Source: Orobanche coerulescens (taxonomy: Eukaryota > Streptophyta > Magnoliopsida > Lamiales > Orobanchaceae). From it: 64,000 nt of DNA. A program made the position numbers and the translations under genes. The notes beneath the pieces were generated by a model. That model ran no database searches. It was not told the DNA's origin and worked only from the letters and a program-made list of their open reading frames with translations. The stretch lies in the NCBI GenBank assembly GCA_033398695.1, contig CM065801.1, positions 6,572,001-6,636,000 of the forward strand, written 5' to 3'. Below are positions 33,555 through 45,921 of this stretch, in pieces; positions within the stretch are counted from its first letter, which is position 1; each line of letters starts with the position of its first letter.

Positions 33555-34600
33555 ATGGCACAAAGCTCCAATGTTCATCCGGAGTTCGACATCATTGACC
33601 ATGCTGGTAAGGAGTACCATAGGTGGGTCTCAGACGTTCGCTTGCCGTTCGTCAGTAAGAGATTTAGCACCACCATCTTTCCCTCTAACGAGCCTACCAC
33701 TCAAGAACTGAGCGAGGAAACCAAGGCTAATGCACTGATGTACCTGCGTAGACATATAATCCGTTGTTGAAAAACTGTTACATGAATTTGCAAACCCCCA
33801 AAGAACTATGGGATAAACTCGAACAACGATTTAATAATGTGCATGATCAGCGCTTCCCCGAATTGCAACTTCAGTGGGAGCAAATCCGGTTTTTGGATTA
33901 TGCGAATGTGGAGGCTTATAACCAAGCCATCCTCGATCTTCGCGCTGATCTTGGTTTTTGTGGTGTCAAGTCTGATCAAGACTTGATCGAGAAGACTCTT
34001 AACACGTTTCCCGTGGGAGCAAGTGTGATTGCTCATCAGCTGCGCGTTGCCTATGAGGAATGGAGAATTAAAAATTTTAGTAACCTTATCTCCCACCTCG
34101 CGAAAAAGGAAAGGCACCATTAGATTATTCTCAACAGCAATGCGCGCCCAGCTGGTACGAAACCAATTCCAGAAGTGAATCAGGCTACCCACAGGAAGGC
34201 ACCACGACAAAATAGAAAAGGCAATGCTACTCAGTTTTTGCAAGCACCACGGGTGCATGACTCGAGCAAGCGAGGGAAAAGACGAGGTCGTCGTTCCAAT
34301 GTGTGGAAGAGGCAAGGTGGCTCGGACACGGGACCTAGTGGAGCCCAACCACGTGGATCGCCTCCTGCCGCCGGGATTGGAACCACTCCAAAGGAAGGCC
34401 GGAATTGCTATACTTGCGGCTCAAAGAAGCATACTTACCGCAATTGCAAGGCGCCAAAGAACATCCAAGCTTACTACAAGCACTATAAACAGTACTTGAC
34501 TCAAGAGTCAAATTACATGGAGGAAGATAATGAGAATACGGAGGTGAACCATATTGCCTCTCACCATTGCGGACAAAGACCAACATTTGGATGTTGCTAA
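33555..34600 (+). pseudogene. copia-B gag
   Basis: The ATG at 33555 opens MAQSSNVHPEFDIIDHAGKE and YHRWVSDVRLPFVSKRF; a stop occurs near 33768. The next frame (33764-34123) has the UBN2 gag core LQTPKELWDKLEQRFNNVHD and ANVEAYNQAILDLRADLGF. A further frame change near 34120 leads to a basic linker and a CCHC-type knuckle CYTCGSKKHTYRNC (about 34407-34448), then QAYYKHYKQYLTQESNYMEE. The gag assembles particles in active elements. The leader before it is rich in CACCGCC repeats. This knuckle differs strongly from that of copia-A although the pol regions are almost identical. Confidence 0.85.
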
Positions 34601-35449
34601 CTTTGACTAGATCATTGTAGTTTGACTAGTTTTATGCTTTGGTTATGTTTTGTCTTGTTTCTAGTTTTCTTTCAAGAACTACTTTGGGATTTTCTATTAA
34701 TGTAATAAAATTGGCCGTGATGAATAAAATTCTTTTAATTGCTGTGATTGTGCAAAAACGAATTTTATTTTTCCCTTCGAAAGCATGTTTGGTTTATCAC
34801 AAAATAATTGCTCAGTAATGAATTGCTTGGTTAATTTGATACATTGGTAGATTTCATCAAAACTTTTGATCAAGACTAGGCGCATCCTCTTTGGTATTTG
34901 TTTATGCTTTGAAAGTTCAAACGGAATCAGTGGTTTTTAAACAGCCTTAGCTGTACCGACATTCCTACTTTCTCTGCAAGTCTACCAAGTTGGAGTTACT
35001 GAAAGGATCATTAGTCGAGATATAAATCGAAAACCCCAATGCGTTTTGAAGTGTTTAAACGCTCCTATGGCCATATTTCCATAATATTGTATCACTAATA
35101 ATGCCTTTTTCAAAGGCTTCAACCTTGCTCTAGGGAAATACCAAAATAGCAACTTGAAACGAGCACTGAGATCTGAGTTTAATGATCCAGAAAGTGCACG
35201 ACCTATGGACAGAAATATACGGAAATATAGTTTCCAGAACAACTAACCGTTCGTCCATAGTCTTCTTAACGAAGAAGTTATTGCTGTTTTAGTGAACAAA
35301 GGTCAAGCTACGCGGAAATTATTTCCAGCGATTGTGCTAACTTTGATCCTAACCAACTTGGTCGAATTTCCCCAAACTTGAAGTTAATGAGTTTTCGCTA
35401 TGTCTTATATCACAAGACTAATCGAGTTTCACGTCTTATTGTAGATGTC

Positions 35450-36289
35450 TCGTGGTGAAATTGAGTGCCTTGCTGATAGTGGAACAACCCACACTATTCT
35501 TCGGAATAGGTAATTATTTAAGGATATTGTGCCATATATATCCTCAGTGACAACAATGATTGGTTCCTCCCAAGTAATTCAAGGGAGGGGACCTGCTCAT
35601 TTCTTACTACCTAATGGTACGTATATTAATATCACAAATGCTCTCTATGCCCCAAGAGCAAACCGCACCTTGCTAAGTTTTAGGGACATCCGTGCCAACG
35701 GTTATCACCTTGATACACACTGTGAGAATGGGATAGAATTTTTGTGTGTTACTCTGGCAGAATGCGGAATACGCCACGTTCTCGAGAAACTTATGAGTCT
35801 AAGTAGTGGTTTATACCAGACTACAATAAGGGTTATTGAATCCTACGCTGTGAGTCACGAACTTTGTGATTCCGAAGCATACCAACTATGGCATGACTGA
35901 CTCGGTCACCCTGGACGCGACATGATGATTTTCATTTTGAAAAACTCACATGGTCATCCATTTTTCAAGTCCAGAAAACGATTGGAAGCACCACTCGATA
36001 TCGGCATTGATGTGAGTGAGCTTGATACCGTATCACCGGGATTAAAGATCGCACGCCCTGATAAGGTTGACGGTTCATCTTTCGTAAATCCCGAGGCTTC
36101 CGTGGAAATTTCCAATGCCCATAAATCGTTTTGCAAAGCCTGTTCACTAGAAAAGTTGATACCCTCTCCGTCCTTTGCTAAAGACTCAACACAAAACATT
36201 CGCTTCTTACAAAGAATTTAAGGGGATATTTGTGGACCCATTCAACCAGAGTGCGGACCATTCAGATACTTTATGGTTCTGGTTGATAC
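35450..36289 (+). pseudogene. copia-B protease remnant and integrase N-terminal part
   Basis: Near 35460 the frame reads ECLADSGTTHTILRNR, containing the DSG aspartic-protease triplet, then a stop. The post-protease segment (LFKDIVPYISSVTTMIGS) continues to about 35900, and the zinc-domain region (KSFCKACSLEKLIPSPSF) is at about 36125. The core begins CGPFRYFMVLVD and is broken at 36289 by the solo LTR. The region 34600-35450 between gag and protease shows no coherent protein. Confidence 0.85.
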
Positions 36290-38970
36290 TGTAACACCCC
36301 CAAACCACTCGGGAATATTACAGCGCCGTAGACCCTCTCCACGAGGATCTACCAGGCTAAATACAATACAATGCATCACTTCACATGCCGACATGGCTAC
36401 GTAAAGGACCATTAGACTGGTTTGGTCTTTTATCACGACACACAACATTACATACATGATTCTTTCCCAAAACTCATACACGCGCAGGGGCTGAAATACA
36501 ATAACGCTCCCATAAATCGGGATAACAATACATCGGAGAAACAACCAACAAGATTATCCAACATACTCTACGATTGGCCTTCATGTGATTAGTATCGTCG
36601 TCTTCCATCATCCTTCGTACCGATCCTGTGATTCGCTCCCGGCAACTGCAAATACACGGGCCTTGTCTGAGACATCCACCCCCCGAATACTCGGGGGTTA
36701 GCAAAACTCCACTGTTTTGCTAGTGCAAGTATAAAATATAAATACAAGCCATACATATCGTATTCTGGGAATACAAGAACTTGATTAATTTAGAAAGACT
36801 TCCCGAGATGTTTCATTTAGTTAAAATAGTTCAAGTCTTGAAAGTAGAATTGAACAAGTAAGCACTTTGAAAACAACTCCGAGTCCTGGGAGTTTTTGAT
36901 TGGAAAATAATCACAAAATCTATAGCCATACATCAATTCACCACTGAGGACCAATTACACACAACACATCATCCATAAGCCATTCTAGTCCAAGCACCTC
37001 TGATAAATATGTATTACATCCCAAGCATTATGGCAAGTCAAAACATCGTGATACTCCGGACATATCACAAAAATACATCAAGCCACAAGGCTAAAAATAC
37101 TCCTGGTTAACCGTGGATCCGACAATACGCGAATCCCTCCTCGACCCCGTCGGGCCCTCTAGGAGTGGCTAACCCAAATGTTCGCGGAACCGTCATAAGC
37201 GGAACCCTCCTCGGCCCCGCCAGGCCCTCTCGGACTGAACGAATATAACTCTCACACTCAGAAGTAATATCCGACTTCCAATGCAAAGGACTATAAACCA
37301 TATACTCAGAGTACTCACTAGAATAGCCTCCGCAATCGTACACAAGCAAGATTAACAATATAATCTACAAACTATGAAAGGTAGGAATGAAACGAGGTAA
37401 ACAGCTAGTAGAATGTTTTAAAGAATTCACAGCCTTCCGGAACCCATTTTGGGACACAACCCAAGGTTATTTCCAATATACAATTCCAATCACAAATCAC
37501 GGGGTCCAAGACCCAAATATTCACATCGACATCCTCCAAAGAGTTATTCGCATCCCGTACTAGTAATCCACGGACCTCGGAGCCTCCATGAAACATCCCC
37601 GAGTGAAAAACCCAATGGAAAACCACACAACATCACACTTCATCGTGACGACAGTCATCTCACAGTACCACACGAAAACTGGGCACAACATACAATACTA
37701 ACACCCATTCTCAGAATGACACATTCGTTCTTGAACACTCAAGTTAATTTGAAGAAGACCTTTATTGGGAATAGATACTTATATATATATATATATTGAT
37801 TCTTTTGAAAGTTAAATAACATTCAATTTTCACACATAGACAATCACCAATTTATTATGTCTACGAAACACGAAGTGTATGGGCAAGATACTTGCCTCAA
37901 AACCACGAGCAATGGAACGTCGAACGAACGGGTTCGAGCAGCCCCCGGGCTTCCAAATAACGATCAAGAATCTCGACAGTCCCCCGAATACTATGAGAAC
38001 AATACCATCATGAATCAACAAACTAATCAGAATCCAAATCAACACTAAGAACAACAAGGATCTAAGTGTTCTCAAGGAGATCAAGAATCATTATTCCGCG
38101 TGATACAAAATCAATAAATGAGTTGTCAAACCAAAAGCCACGGCCAAGACACTCAATAATACTCAACCGATCGGATAAGATAAGGTAAAAATCACCAAAA
38201 CCAAGAAAACCCCCCAAATTCCAGAAACTAGGGTTCTAAGAAGAGAATACCTTGATTTGAGCAAGGGAGATGATTAAATGTTGTTAAACACCTACAAATC
38301 CACTCCAAGATGAAGCTCGATGATGAATATCACCCAAAATATCCCTTGGAATTCGCTCCCGACGGAAAGAGATGAAGAAAAGTGAGAAATGACGAAGTGA
38401 AGCCTACTGCCCAGTATTTATACTGTACAGTTATTAGCGTGCGCTAACCAGACAGCATTAGCGCGCGCTAACGAGGTCAACACCTCAGAATACTTGGCCT
38501 GTAACGGTTAGCGTGCGCTAGCCAAATAAGCATAGCGTGCGCTAACGGGTCACGAAACCAGTCCAGTAGCCCCTGGACAGATCTGCAACTACCAGGTAGC
38601 ATGCGCTAGGAATAATGATTAGCGTGCGCTAATCAGCCGATAGCGTGCGCTAGCTATCAACCTTAGCGTGCGCTAACGAGACCAGTCGATCCAATAGCTC
38701 TGGATCAAGCTTCGATCGCCGATTAGCGTGCGCTACATGCCCGGTAGCGTGCGCTAACAATAGCACAGTAGCGTGCGCTACACCACAAGCGGTAGCGTGC
38801 GCTACATTGAAATGGGTCAAAACTCATGAAATGACCTGGAACGGAAATCAAACACGTGTCAACTCATGACACAACCATACATGGCACAACATTCCGACGA
38901 TGTGGACCATAACAATCCGATAAAACCCAGAAAACTCAACGAATCCGGAACAAAGATCTCGGGTATTACA
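36290..38970. mobile_element. Ty3/gypsy (Tekay/Del-like) solo LTR nested in copia-B
   Basis: The block starts TGTAACACCCCCAAACC and ends CTCGGGTATTACA, the TG...CA inverted ends (TGTAACACCC / TGTAATACCC) known from Tekay/Del chromovirus LTRs. A 5-bp target duplication GATAC flanks it (36285-36289, 38971-38975). Copia-A shows the uninterrupted sequence TGGTTGATGCATCGACG at this place. No internal gypsy coding sequence exists, so an LTR-LTR recombination leaving 2,681 bp is the simplest history. The right part (38434-38805) holds about a dozen TAGCGTGCGCTA motifs. Strand is not assigned; the tandem motif side may be the transcribed part. Confidence 0.82.
38434..38805 (+). repeat. Cluster of TTAGCGTGCGCTAA near-palindromes
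   Basis: About twelve copies of a core TAGCGTGCGCTA (variants with CGCGCGC or CATGCGC) are spaced irregularly, 10-60 bp apart, inside the solo LTR. Each is almost self-complementary. Spacers are not conserved, which rules out a simple tandem repeat. Confidence 0.9.
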
Positions 38971-39720
38971 GATACATCGACGCGATGGTCACACGTCGCT
39001 TTGCTATTTACAAGAAATGCTACATTTGCTAAACTCCTAGCATAAATTATCAAGTTACGGGCTAACCACCCCGACTTTCCAATCTCGTCATTAAGATTGG
39101 ACAATGCTGGTGAGTTTACGTCAAAGTCTTTTGACGACTATTGCATGTCGATTGGGATTGAAGTTGAACATCCCGTCCCGCATATTCATTCGCAGAATGG
39201 CCTTGCTGAGGCTATGATTAAGCGGTTACAGCTTATCGCCCGAGCATTGGTATTGCGCACCAACTTGCCGATTTCTGCCTGGGGTTATGCAATTTTGCAT
39301 GCGGCTATACTTACTCGCTTTCGACCCACTGCCAATCAACCGTTTAGGGCGTACCAGTTGGTAACTGGATATGAGCCTGATATTTAACACTTACGCATTT
39401 TTGGTTGTGCAGTCTATGTGCCAATTACGCCTCCACAGCGTACTAAAATGGGTCCGCAAAGACGATTAGGTATATACGTTGCCTATGAATCGCCTAAAAT
39501 TATCTACTATTTGGAACCTTTGACAGGAGATCTATTTACTGCAAGATTTGCAGACTGTCACTTTGATGAGACAAACTTCCCGTCGCTAGGGGGAGAGAGG
39601 AATCGAACGATTCCAGTTGAACGCCAGGAAATTGTCTGGTGTGCTCCCTCCTTGCCTCATCAAGATCCCCGCACAGCTCAATCCGAGCTAGAAGTGCAAC
39701 GTATTCTCAGTCTTTAGAAA
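38971..39720 (+). pseudogene. copia-B integrase C-terminal part
   Basis: Resumes after the solo LTR with ACATCGACGCGATGGTCAC. The core segment DNAGEFTSKSFDDYCMSIGI and the HSQNGLAEAMIKRLQL block follow. An in-frame stop replaces the serine of the EPDISHLR block (near 39386). The C-terminal VPITPPQRTKMGPQRRLG and LTGDLFTARFADCHFDETNF parts are then seen, ending with LEVQRILSL and a stop near 39717. Confidence 0.88.
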
Positions 39721-39902
39721 GTTGCGGATTCGATGCCCGACAGCTTTATTGATACTGCAAAAGTGACAAGATCTACCATTCCCGCCGCGAATATTCCTGC
39801 AAGGTTAGAAGTCCCAGTTATAGGGAAAGGTTCAACCGCAACCTTATTGGTGGTACGGCTGCTTCGGCTGCTCTTATCCCTACTCGAAAGAGGGGGAGGC
39901 CA

Positions 39903-41960
39903 GTGGGTAGAAAAGATACCGAACCTCGAAAGAGAAGAGGAACAGAGGCACAAAATCCTCTCATTATCGACACAGTGACTCCGTCACACGAGATTATCTC
40001 TGACTACGGATATGTCCTCGAATCAACAATGGAACAATCGACGGATGCGTCGGAAACTTTGTTGATGTCAAAGAATAAAGAAATCTCGATGCAATGTACG
40101 AGTGAATACGTACTATTGGACAGGTCGTCCACGCTAGTCGATGATGCTTTTGCCTACTCCATCGCTCAAGAAATTATTGAAGACGACGATGCTGAGCCGC
40201 GCTCGGTTGCTGAATGTCAACGACGAGCCGATTGGCCGAAATGGAATGATGCAATGCAAGCTGAACTAGACTCAATGGCTAAACGTGAGGTATTTAGCCG
40301 TATCGAGCCAGTACCCGTGGGCGTTAAACCAGTTGGACATAAGTGGGTCTTTGTTTGTAAACGCAATGATAAGAATGAGGTCATGCGTTACAAAGCGAGA
40401 CTAGTTGCCTAAGGCTTCTCGCAGCGCCCTGGCATTGACTACGAGGAGACATACTCTCCTGTTATGGACATCATCACTTTCCGCTACTTAGTCAGTTTGG
40501 TAGTGTCCGAAAAACTGAATATGCAGCTTATGGATGTGGTTACATCATATCTTTATGGGGATCTATATACGGATATTTATATGAAAGTCCCCGAAGGGAT
40601 TTCGTTGCCCAAATCAAGTAGCTCTAAACTACGGAGCGCTTACGCTGTGAAACTGCGTCGTTCACTGTATGGGTTGAAACAATCCGGAAGGATGTGGTAC
40701 AACCGCCTACGTGAATACTTGATTGGGAAGGGATACGAGAACAGTGATATCTGTCCATGCATTTTCGTGAAAAAAACAGATACAGGATTCGTGATTGTAG
40801 CCGTCTATGTAGATGACATGAATGTTATCGGTACCATAGATGAGGTCAATGAGACGGCCCGCTACCGTAAATCCGAATTCGAGATTAAAGACCTGGGGAG
40901 GACTCGATTCTGCTTGGGCTTAGAGCTGGAACATCGAGATGATGGAATACTCATTCATCAATCTGCCTATGTCCATAAAATGCTCAGGCGATTTAGCATG
41001 GACAAGGCACATCCTCTTGCTACCCCCATGGTTGGTCGAAGTCTGGAAAGGAACAAAGATCCGTTTCGTCCTAAAGAGGAGGATGAAAGGTCCTTGGAGC
41101 ATAAACACCGTACCTTAGCGCAATCGGTGCGTTGTTGTATCTGGATCAATGTACTCGTCCATACATCGCATTCTCTGTGAATCTGTTAGCGAGATTTAGC
41201 TCTGCTCCCACGATAAGGCATTGTAATGGAGTAAAACACATCTTTCGATACTTGAAAGGCTCCAGTGATCTTGGATTGTTCTTTCCCTACGCAAGAGAGA
41301 GCGATATTCCGAAAGAAATTATTGAGGTTAAGACGATGCATACCGACCGTCGATCTTCCTCTGATATTGCAGCTAAGCATGGCAGCTTGACTATCAGAAG
41401 TGTTATTGCGAGCAAGCTTACCCCCTATGCAGAGAATCCTAACAATACGTTAGTTGGATTTGCTGATGCCGGTTATCTCTCTGACCCACATAAAGGACGT
41501 TCCCAAACTGGTTATGTGTTCACCATTGAGAATACGGCGATATCTTGGTGATCGACCAAGCAGACCCTGGTTGCTACTTACTCAAACCATGCAGAGATAA
41601 TTGCATTGCACGAATCCGTAAGGGAGTGCATTTGGCTCCGGTCAGTCGTAGACCATATACGAGGAACTTGTGGATCAGATCCCACTACAGCAACCCCTAC
41701 TTGCATCTTTGAGGACAATGCGGCATGCATTGAGCAGATGAAGTTAGGTTTCATTAAGGGTGACAATACAAAGCATATCGCGCCGAAGTTCTTTTATAAT
41801 CAGTAGCAGCAGAAATTGTTGAATATCGAAGTGAAACAAGTGAGTTCCGATGAGAATATCATAGACTTGTTCACTAATTCTCTGCCAAAATCTACATTTG
41901 AGAAACATGTGAGAAGCATCGGCATGTGCCGATTATCCGAGCTCAGCTAATGATAGCTCG
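39903..41960 (+). pseudogene. copia-B reverse transcriptase and RNase H
   Basis: The first frame carries AECQRRADWPKWNDAMQAEL and KPVGHKWVFVCKRNDKN and stops at 40412 where GCCTAAGGC replaces the expected AKG-type sequence. RT then continues (MDIITFRYLVSLVVSEK, YLYGDLYTDIYMK, RSLYGLKQSGRMWYNRL, VAVYVDDMNVIGTIDEV, near 40795-40845). A shift near 41090 (KEEDERSLEHKH) leads to the CTRPYIAFSVNLLARFSS frame and RNase H blocks (VGFADAGYLSDPHKGRSQTG). An in-frame stop replaces the arginine codon after TAISW (41551). The tail CIFEDNAACIEQMKLGFIKG is still visible near 41704-41760. Confidence 0.9.
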
Positions 41961-42126
41961 ACGGGATGAGCTGTCATGTATACCTCAGGGGAGTATACTT
42001 CACATGATTGTGACATTTGTAGTTGGTGCGTTGTGCTCTTTTTCCTCACCAAGTCTTTATTTTTCCCACGGGGTTTTGTTTGACTTGGAAAGATTTTTTA
42101 CCGAGGCAACATCTTATTCACCATGA

Positions 42127-43443
42127 TAAACTAACAAATATTTGAAAAAAAATATAAATTAAAATTTTACTAAATGTATATTGTTTAAATTACATTTTAT
42201 TTATTTATTCAATTTATTTGATTTTATGTACATACTAAAATTAAAATAAATATATTTAAATATATTTACCTAATATCCACCTACCATTTAAAATCATCCA
42301 ATATCATATATCTTGCTTCAATGTGCTCCACAAGATCTTTAATGGTATTTGCACATCAGGGTTGAGAATCTTGAGATACGAGATAAAGAAATACATCATC
42401 AACTCCGACATGATTTAATTGAGCATATTTGGAAAAATATCAACTTTGAAGAGTGATTTTTCCAGTGGGATTTTAATAAGTCGTTGTTACTAATATTTTT
42501 TTATTGTTCGTAATAAAATTATTGTTTCCTTTGTTTAATTTGTAACACATTATAAATTACAAAAAAAGACAATTTTTAAATAAAAATTATTATAAATATT
42601 CAAAATATATAAGTATAATATAGATAAAAATATTTGTATAAATATAAAGTATAAAAAATTGAAAATTTGATGGGAAACATGTGAGACCAGAAAAATAGGT
42701 ATAAGAGATTTATTGTTAAATAACATTACTACGTAAACCCTCCTTTTCAATTTCAATAACACATACCTCACTTTTCCCTTCAAAAAAAAAAAAACCACAT
42801 ACCTCACTTTTACAAAATAAAACCCTATTTAATAATAAACCTTTAAAACTTATTTTTGTATGGTCAAAGATATTTCTCATTAATCTTCAGATATTTTTGT
42901 ACTTTACATTTCAATAATATACATATATACTTTAATATATTTAAAATGCTTTTTAATTATAAAATTAAATAAAAAAATAAAGGTAATTTTAGTTTATATA
43001 CATTTAATAATATTTTGAATCATATTTTTCAGATACTTTTTTAATTTATAATAATTTATATGATTGTTAAATAAATTAAACAAAAAAACAGTAAAAATAA
43101 CAAAATCAGCTAAATAAAAAAAAATTAGTTAACAGAAATCAAAAAACAAAATAAATATATAAAAGGTAACAAAAAAAAGATGAAAATATAAAAAGGTAAC
43201 AAAATCAAAAATAAAAATAACGGCCTGTTGCGTCACGAGTTATGGGTCGTGTGTAATTCACGCGACCGGAAGAAAATATATATGGGCGCAGCGCACGTCC
43301 CCCTTCGAGGCACCAACACCTCCATCCGCCCCTCCCGGACCAAAGTCCAGACACTGTCAAGTCACTCTTGATCTTTTGAAATTTCAATTTTAAATAGTGG
43401 ATGGTTTATCAAATTAGGGTTTCTATTAGTATGTTTGTTTATG
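42127..43443. other. AT-rich stretch between copia-B and the gag-only element
   Basis: Very AT-rich with poly(A)/poly(T) runs up to about 43200, then a short GC-richer segment (43290-43350). No gene, clear repeat or element end was recognised. Confidence 0.5.
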
Positions 43444-43448
43444 TATTG

Positions 43449-44626
43449 TGTTATATTTTTGGCCCAACCCGGCCCATATAACATTTAACTAATCCAGCCC
43501 AAACTCGTCCCATAGCCCTTGGCAGCCCTCCTAATAGGAGCCGTCCGATCGAGATATCTACACCTAATCTCGACCGTCCGATTACTCCTTATATATACCT
43601 AACCCTACCCACACTCCCCCATTTCTCACCGCCTCCCTCACTTCTCTCCTGTCTCACCTCTCCCCCGTGATTTCTTCCCTTCTTGGTCAACTCCTCCAAA
43701 CTCCGATTCTGCTCCCGATTCTTTGATCCTTTGTCTCCCCGTGAGCCGATGACCAACATAAAGGAATCCCATGACATCCTCCGATTCCCTCCTTGTGTGT
43801 ATAAAAGGCGCGGCTGGGGGCTGGAGTTTGGTAGACTGAGAAATACACCGAGATAAAAACCGATTTGAGCCTTGAGAATCCGAGTGAAAACAAGAGTAAT
43901 CCCTTTGGTGAGAACCGTGAGTAAGATTGAGGTTTGGTTTTCTGAGTTTTCTGGGTTTGGTGAAGGAGCTACCGGGCTGTTGGCCGGCCGGAGGTGGTTC
44001 GGGCAGTCCTTCGTGGACAATCGTTCGTATCGGTGTCAATTGCTATCGTTTTCGGAAGATCTGAGCCTACACATATAGTTCCAACAAAGGGGATTTTCTC
44101 GATTTTATTCTCTCCGAATAAATTGTTGTTCTTGGTGATATTGTGCAATTTACTATATATATATTTATTATATATATTTTCGGTGTTTATCTATATTTAT
44201 ATATATTTGTTATATATATATATAAATATATATATATACCTGCTATAGTCTAATATATATTATATATATTCTATATATATATATATTAGTTATATATATA
44301 TATCTAAACATATATATAATATATTCCGATTTATATACTGTTTCGGATTTGTTCTGAATATCGTATTTCGATCGCTTGGTTATTATCATTATCGTTGTTA
44401 ACCTGGAATCGGCTATTCGTGTTTGCAGATTTGTTCTGGTCCTTTTTCGGTCAGCTTGTTCCTCGGGATTATTGTAATAATTATATTGGTTATAATTATA
44501 GGTTCATTAGTTGGCCTGTAATCTTTAAACCCTATCTCATAGAATATAATTGTAATTGTTATATTCATTTAATCCGCTTGTATAATCGATCCTGTCTTTA
44601 GCCATTATACGACCCGATACCCAACA
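43449..44626 (+). repeat. TR-GAG 5' LTR
   Basis: Starts TGTTATATTTTTGGCCC and ends GATACCCAACA. It contains CCTTATATATACC (about 43588-43600) as a possible core promoter and a ~200-bp TATATA-rich tract (44150-44330). Large open frames on its minus strand (43589-44039) recur in the other LTR and are not considered genes. Confidence 0.95.
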
Positions 44627-44627
44627 G

Positions 44628-44639
44628 TGGTATCGGAGC
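44628..44639 (+). promoter_or_regulatory. Primer-binding site (initiator tRNA-Met type)
   Basis: TGGTATCGGAGC begins one base after the 5' LTR. It differs by one base from TGGTATCAGAGC, the usual plant site complementary to the 3' end of initiator tRNA-Met. The same variant occurs behind the LTR at 59367-61294. Confidence 0.9.
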
Positions 44640-45127
44640 AAGGTTTGTCGGGTGTCGGGTCCTGTGGCGTCTTGGTGATACGGAATAACCCATCCGAGTT
44701 TTCCGCTCTGGTATTTTGGCTGAACTCCACCCTTTTACTGTTTTCGTGGATACCGCTTGCCGCAGTTGATTATTGTGCGTTCTTAATTTGTGTGATTGAT
44801 CAGGGTGTATTAATCTGGGCACATTGCTTATTCTGATTTCCTGTGTGAATTTTCAGCACTCGGTTTATATCGTTTAGGAGTTTTAGTCCTGTTTCTGGGT
44901 AGAGTGCTGTACGTTTTTCAACTCCTTGCATATAAACCCTCCTGCCTGGACCGTTTTGGATCTTGTAGGGGCTTAGGGTTGTAATCTACAGACTCGGTTG
45001 TGGTATTTTTTAACTCCATTGTGTAAGTGCAGTATGAGTCTACTGTTTTTTGTATTAGTGCAGTGTATGCTTCGTGTTGCTGTTGGTTTTACTGTTTTTT
45101 GTTAAACTTTGTGTTTTCAAAATAGGC

Positions 45128-45921
45128 ATGACTTCTACATTTTATTTGGCCCCGTTTGATGAAAAATCGATTTTCAAATATGGCAGCAAAAATTGAAAGG
45201 TACTTTAATACAACAAAAAGTTTTTAAAGCCATTGAGCTAACTTTTGCCACTGATACTTCGGCCGATAAAAAGGCCGAATTGGATGAGTTTGCTTACTTG
45301 TCTATTATCTTGAACTTGTCTGATTCTGTGATAAGAAAAGTTGGTAAACAAAATTCGGCTAAGGAACTTTGGGAAAAGTTGGAAGAATTATATGTTGAAA
45401 CCTCTTTGCCAAATAAACTATTTTTGCTTGAAAAATTCTTCTGTTTTAAACTTGATTTGAATAAAAGTCTTGATGAAAATCTTGATGTGTTTACCAAGTT
45501 AGTTCAAGAAATTAAAAATTTCGGTGATAAACATATTGATGATTACTCTGTTATTGTACTTTTAAATGCTATTCGTGAGTCCTATGATGATGTTAAATCT
45601 GCTATTAAGTATGGTAGAGATAACATATCTTTAGATATTGTTGTGTCCGGTCTAAAGAATAAGGAATTAGACTTAAAAAATAATGTGAGTAATAATTTCG
45701 AATCAGTTTCGATGGTTAGGAATGAAAATTGCTATGACTATTTCACTATGAAGGATGGTCAAAATTCTATTTTTCGACAAAACTCACGGAATTGCTATTG
45801 TTGTGGTAAAAAGGGTCATATTGCTAGTAATTGTCCTAAGAGGATCAAAAAGGGTAAAAATCAAACTGATGATAAGGCTAACCTGGTTAGGTCTGATATC
45901 AATCATCGTGATGTGTATTAG
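45128..45921 (+). pseudogene. TR-GAG gag protein (one frameshift)
   Basis: The ATG at 45128 gives MTSTFYLAPFDEKSIFKY. A one-base shift near 45179 moves to the frame that encodes WQQKLKGTLIQQKVFKAIE and runs openly to the stop at 45921. That frame contains the UBN2 gag core (SAKELWEKLEELYVETSLPN, LFLLEKFFCFKLDLNKSLDE, IKNFGDKHIDDYSVIVLLNA) and a CCHC nucleocapsid knuckle CYCCGKKGHIASNC, followed by a basic tail. No protease or pol follows in any frame up to the polypurine tract. Gag would form the particle and package the element's RNA. With the early shift, an intact full-length gag is not encoded by this copy. Confidence 0.88.

Larger units (their letters stand above)
32632..42126 (+). mobile_element. 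copia-B: Ty1/copia retrotransposon with nested solo LTR, 3' truncated
   Basis: The order is 5' LTR (32632-32862), leader, gag (33555-34600), protease triplet near 35470, integrase, reverse transcriptase and RNase H. A 2.7-kb gypsy solo LTR interrupts integrase. The sequence corresponds to copia-A up to GCAACATCTTATTCACCATG at about 42126 and then diverges, so the polypurine tract and 3' LTR are lost. Numerous stops and frameshifts make it inactive. Confidence 0.92.

Noticed and set aside
34697..35450. Small ORFs between copia-B gag and protease
   Set aside because: Short, in conflicting frames, no domain, and without a counterpart in copia-A.
38434..38805. Palindromic repeats as a CRISPR array
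   Set aside because: Spacing is irregular, the motif is only 12-14 bp, and it sits within a plant LTR.
43589..44039. Overlapping minus-strand ORFs of 133-143 codons, repeated at 46685-47105
   Set aside because: They lie within the two LTRs of the gag-only element, overlap one another in several frames, and have no recognisable domain. Duplication simply reflects the LTR pair.
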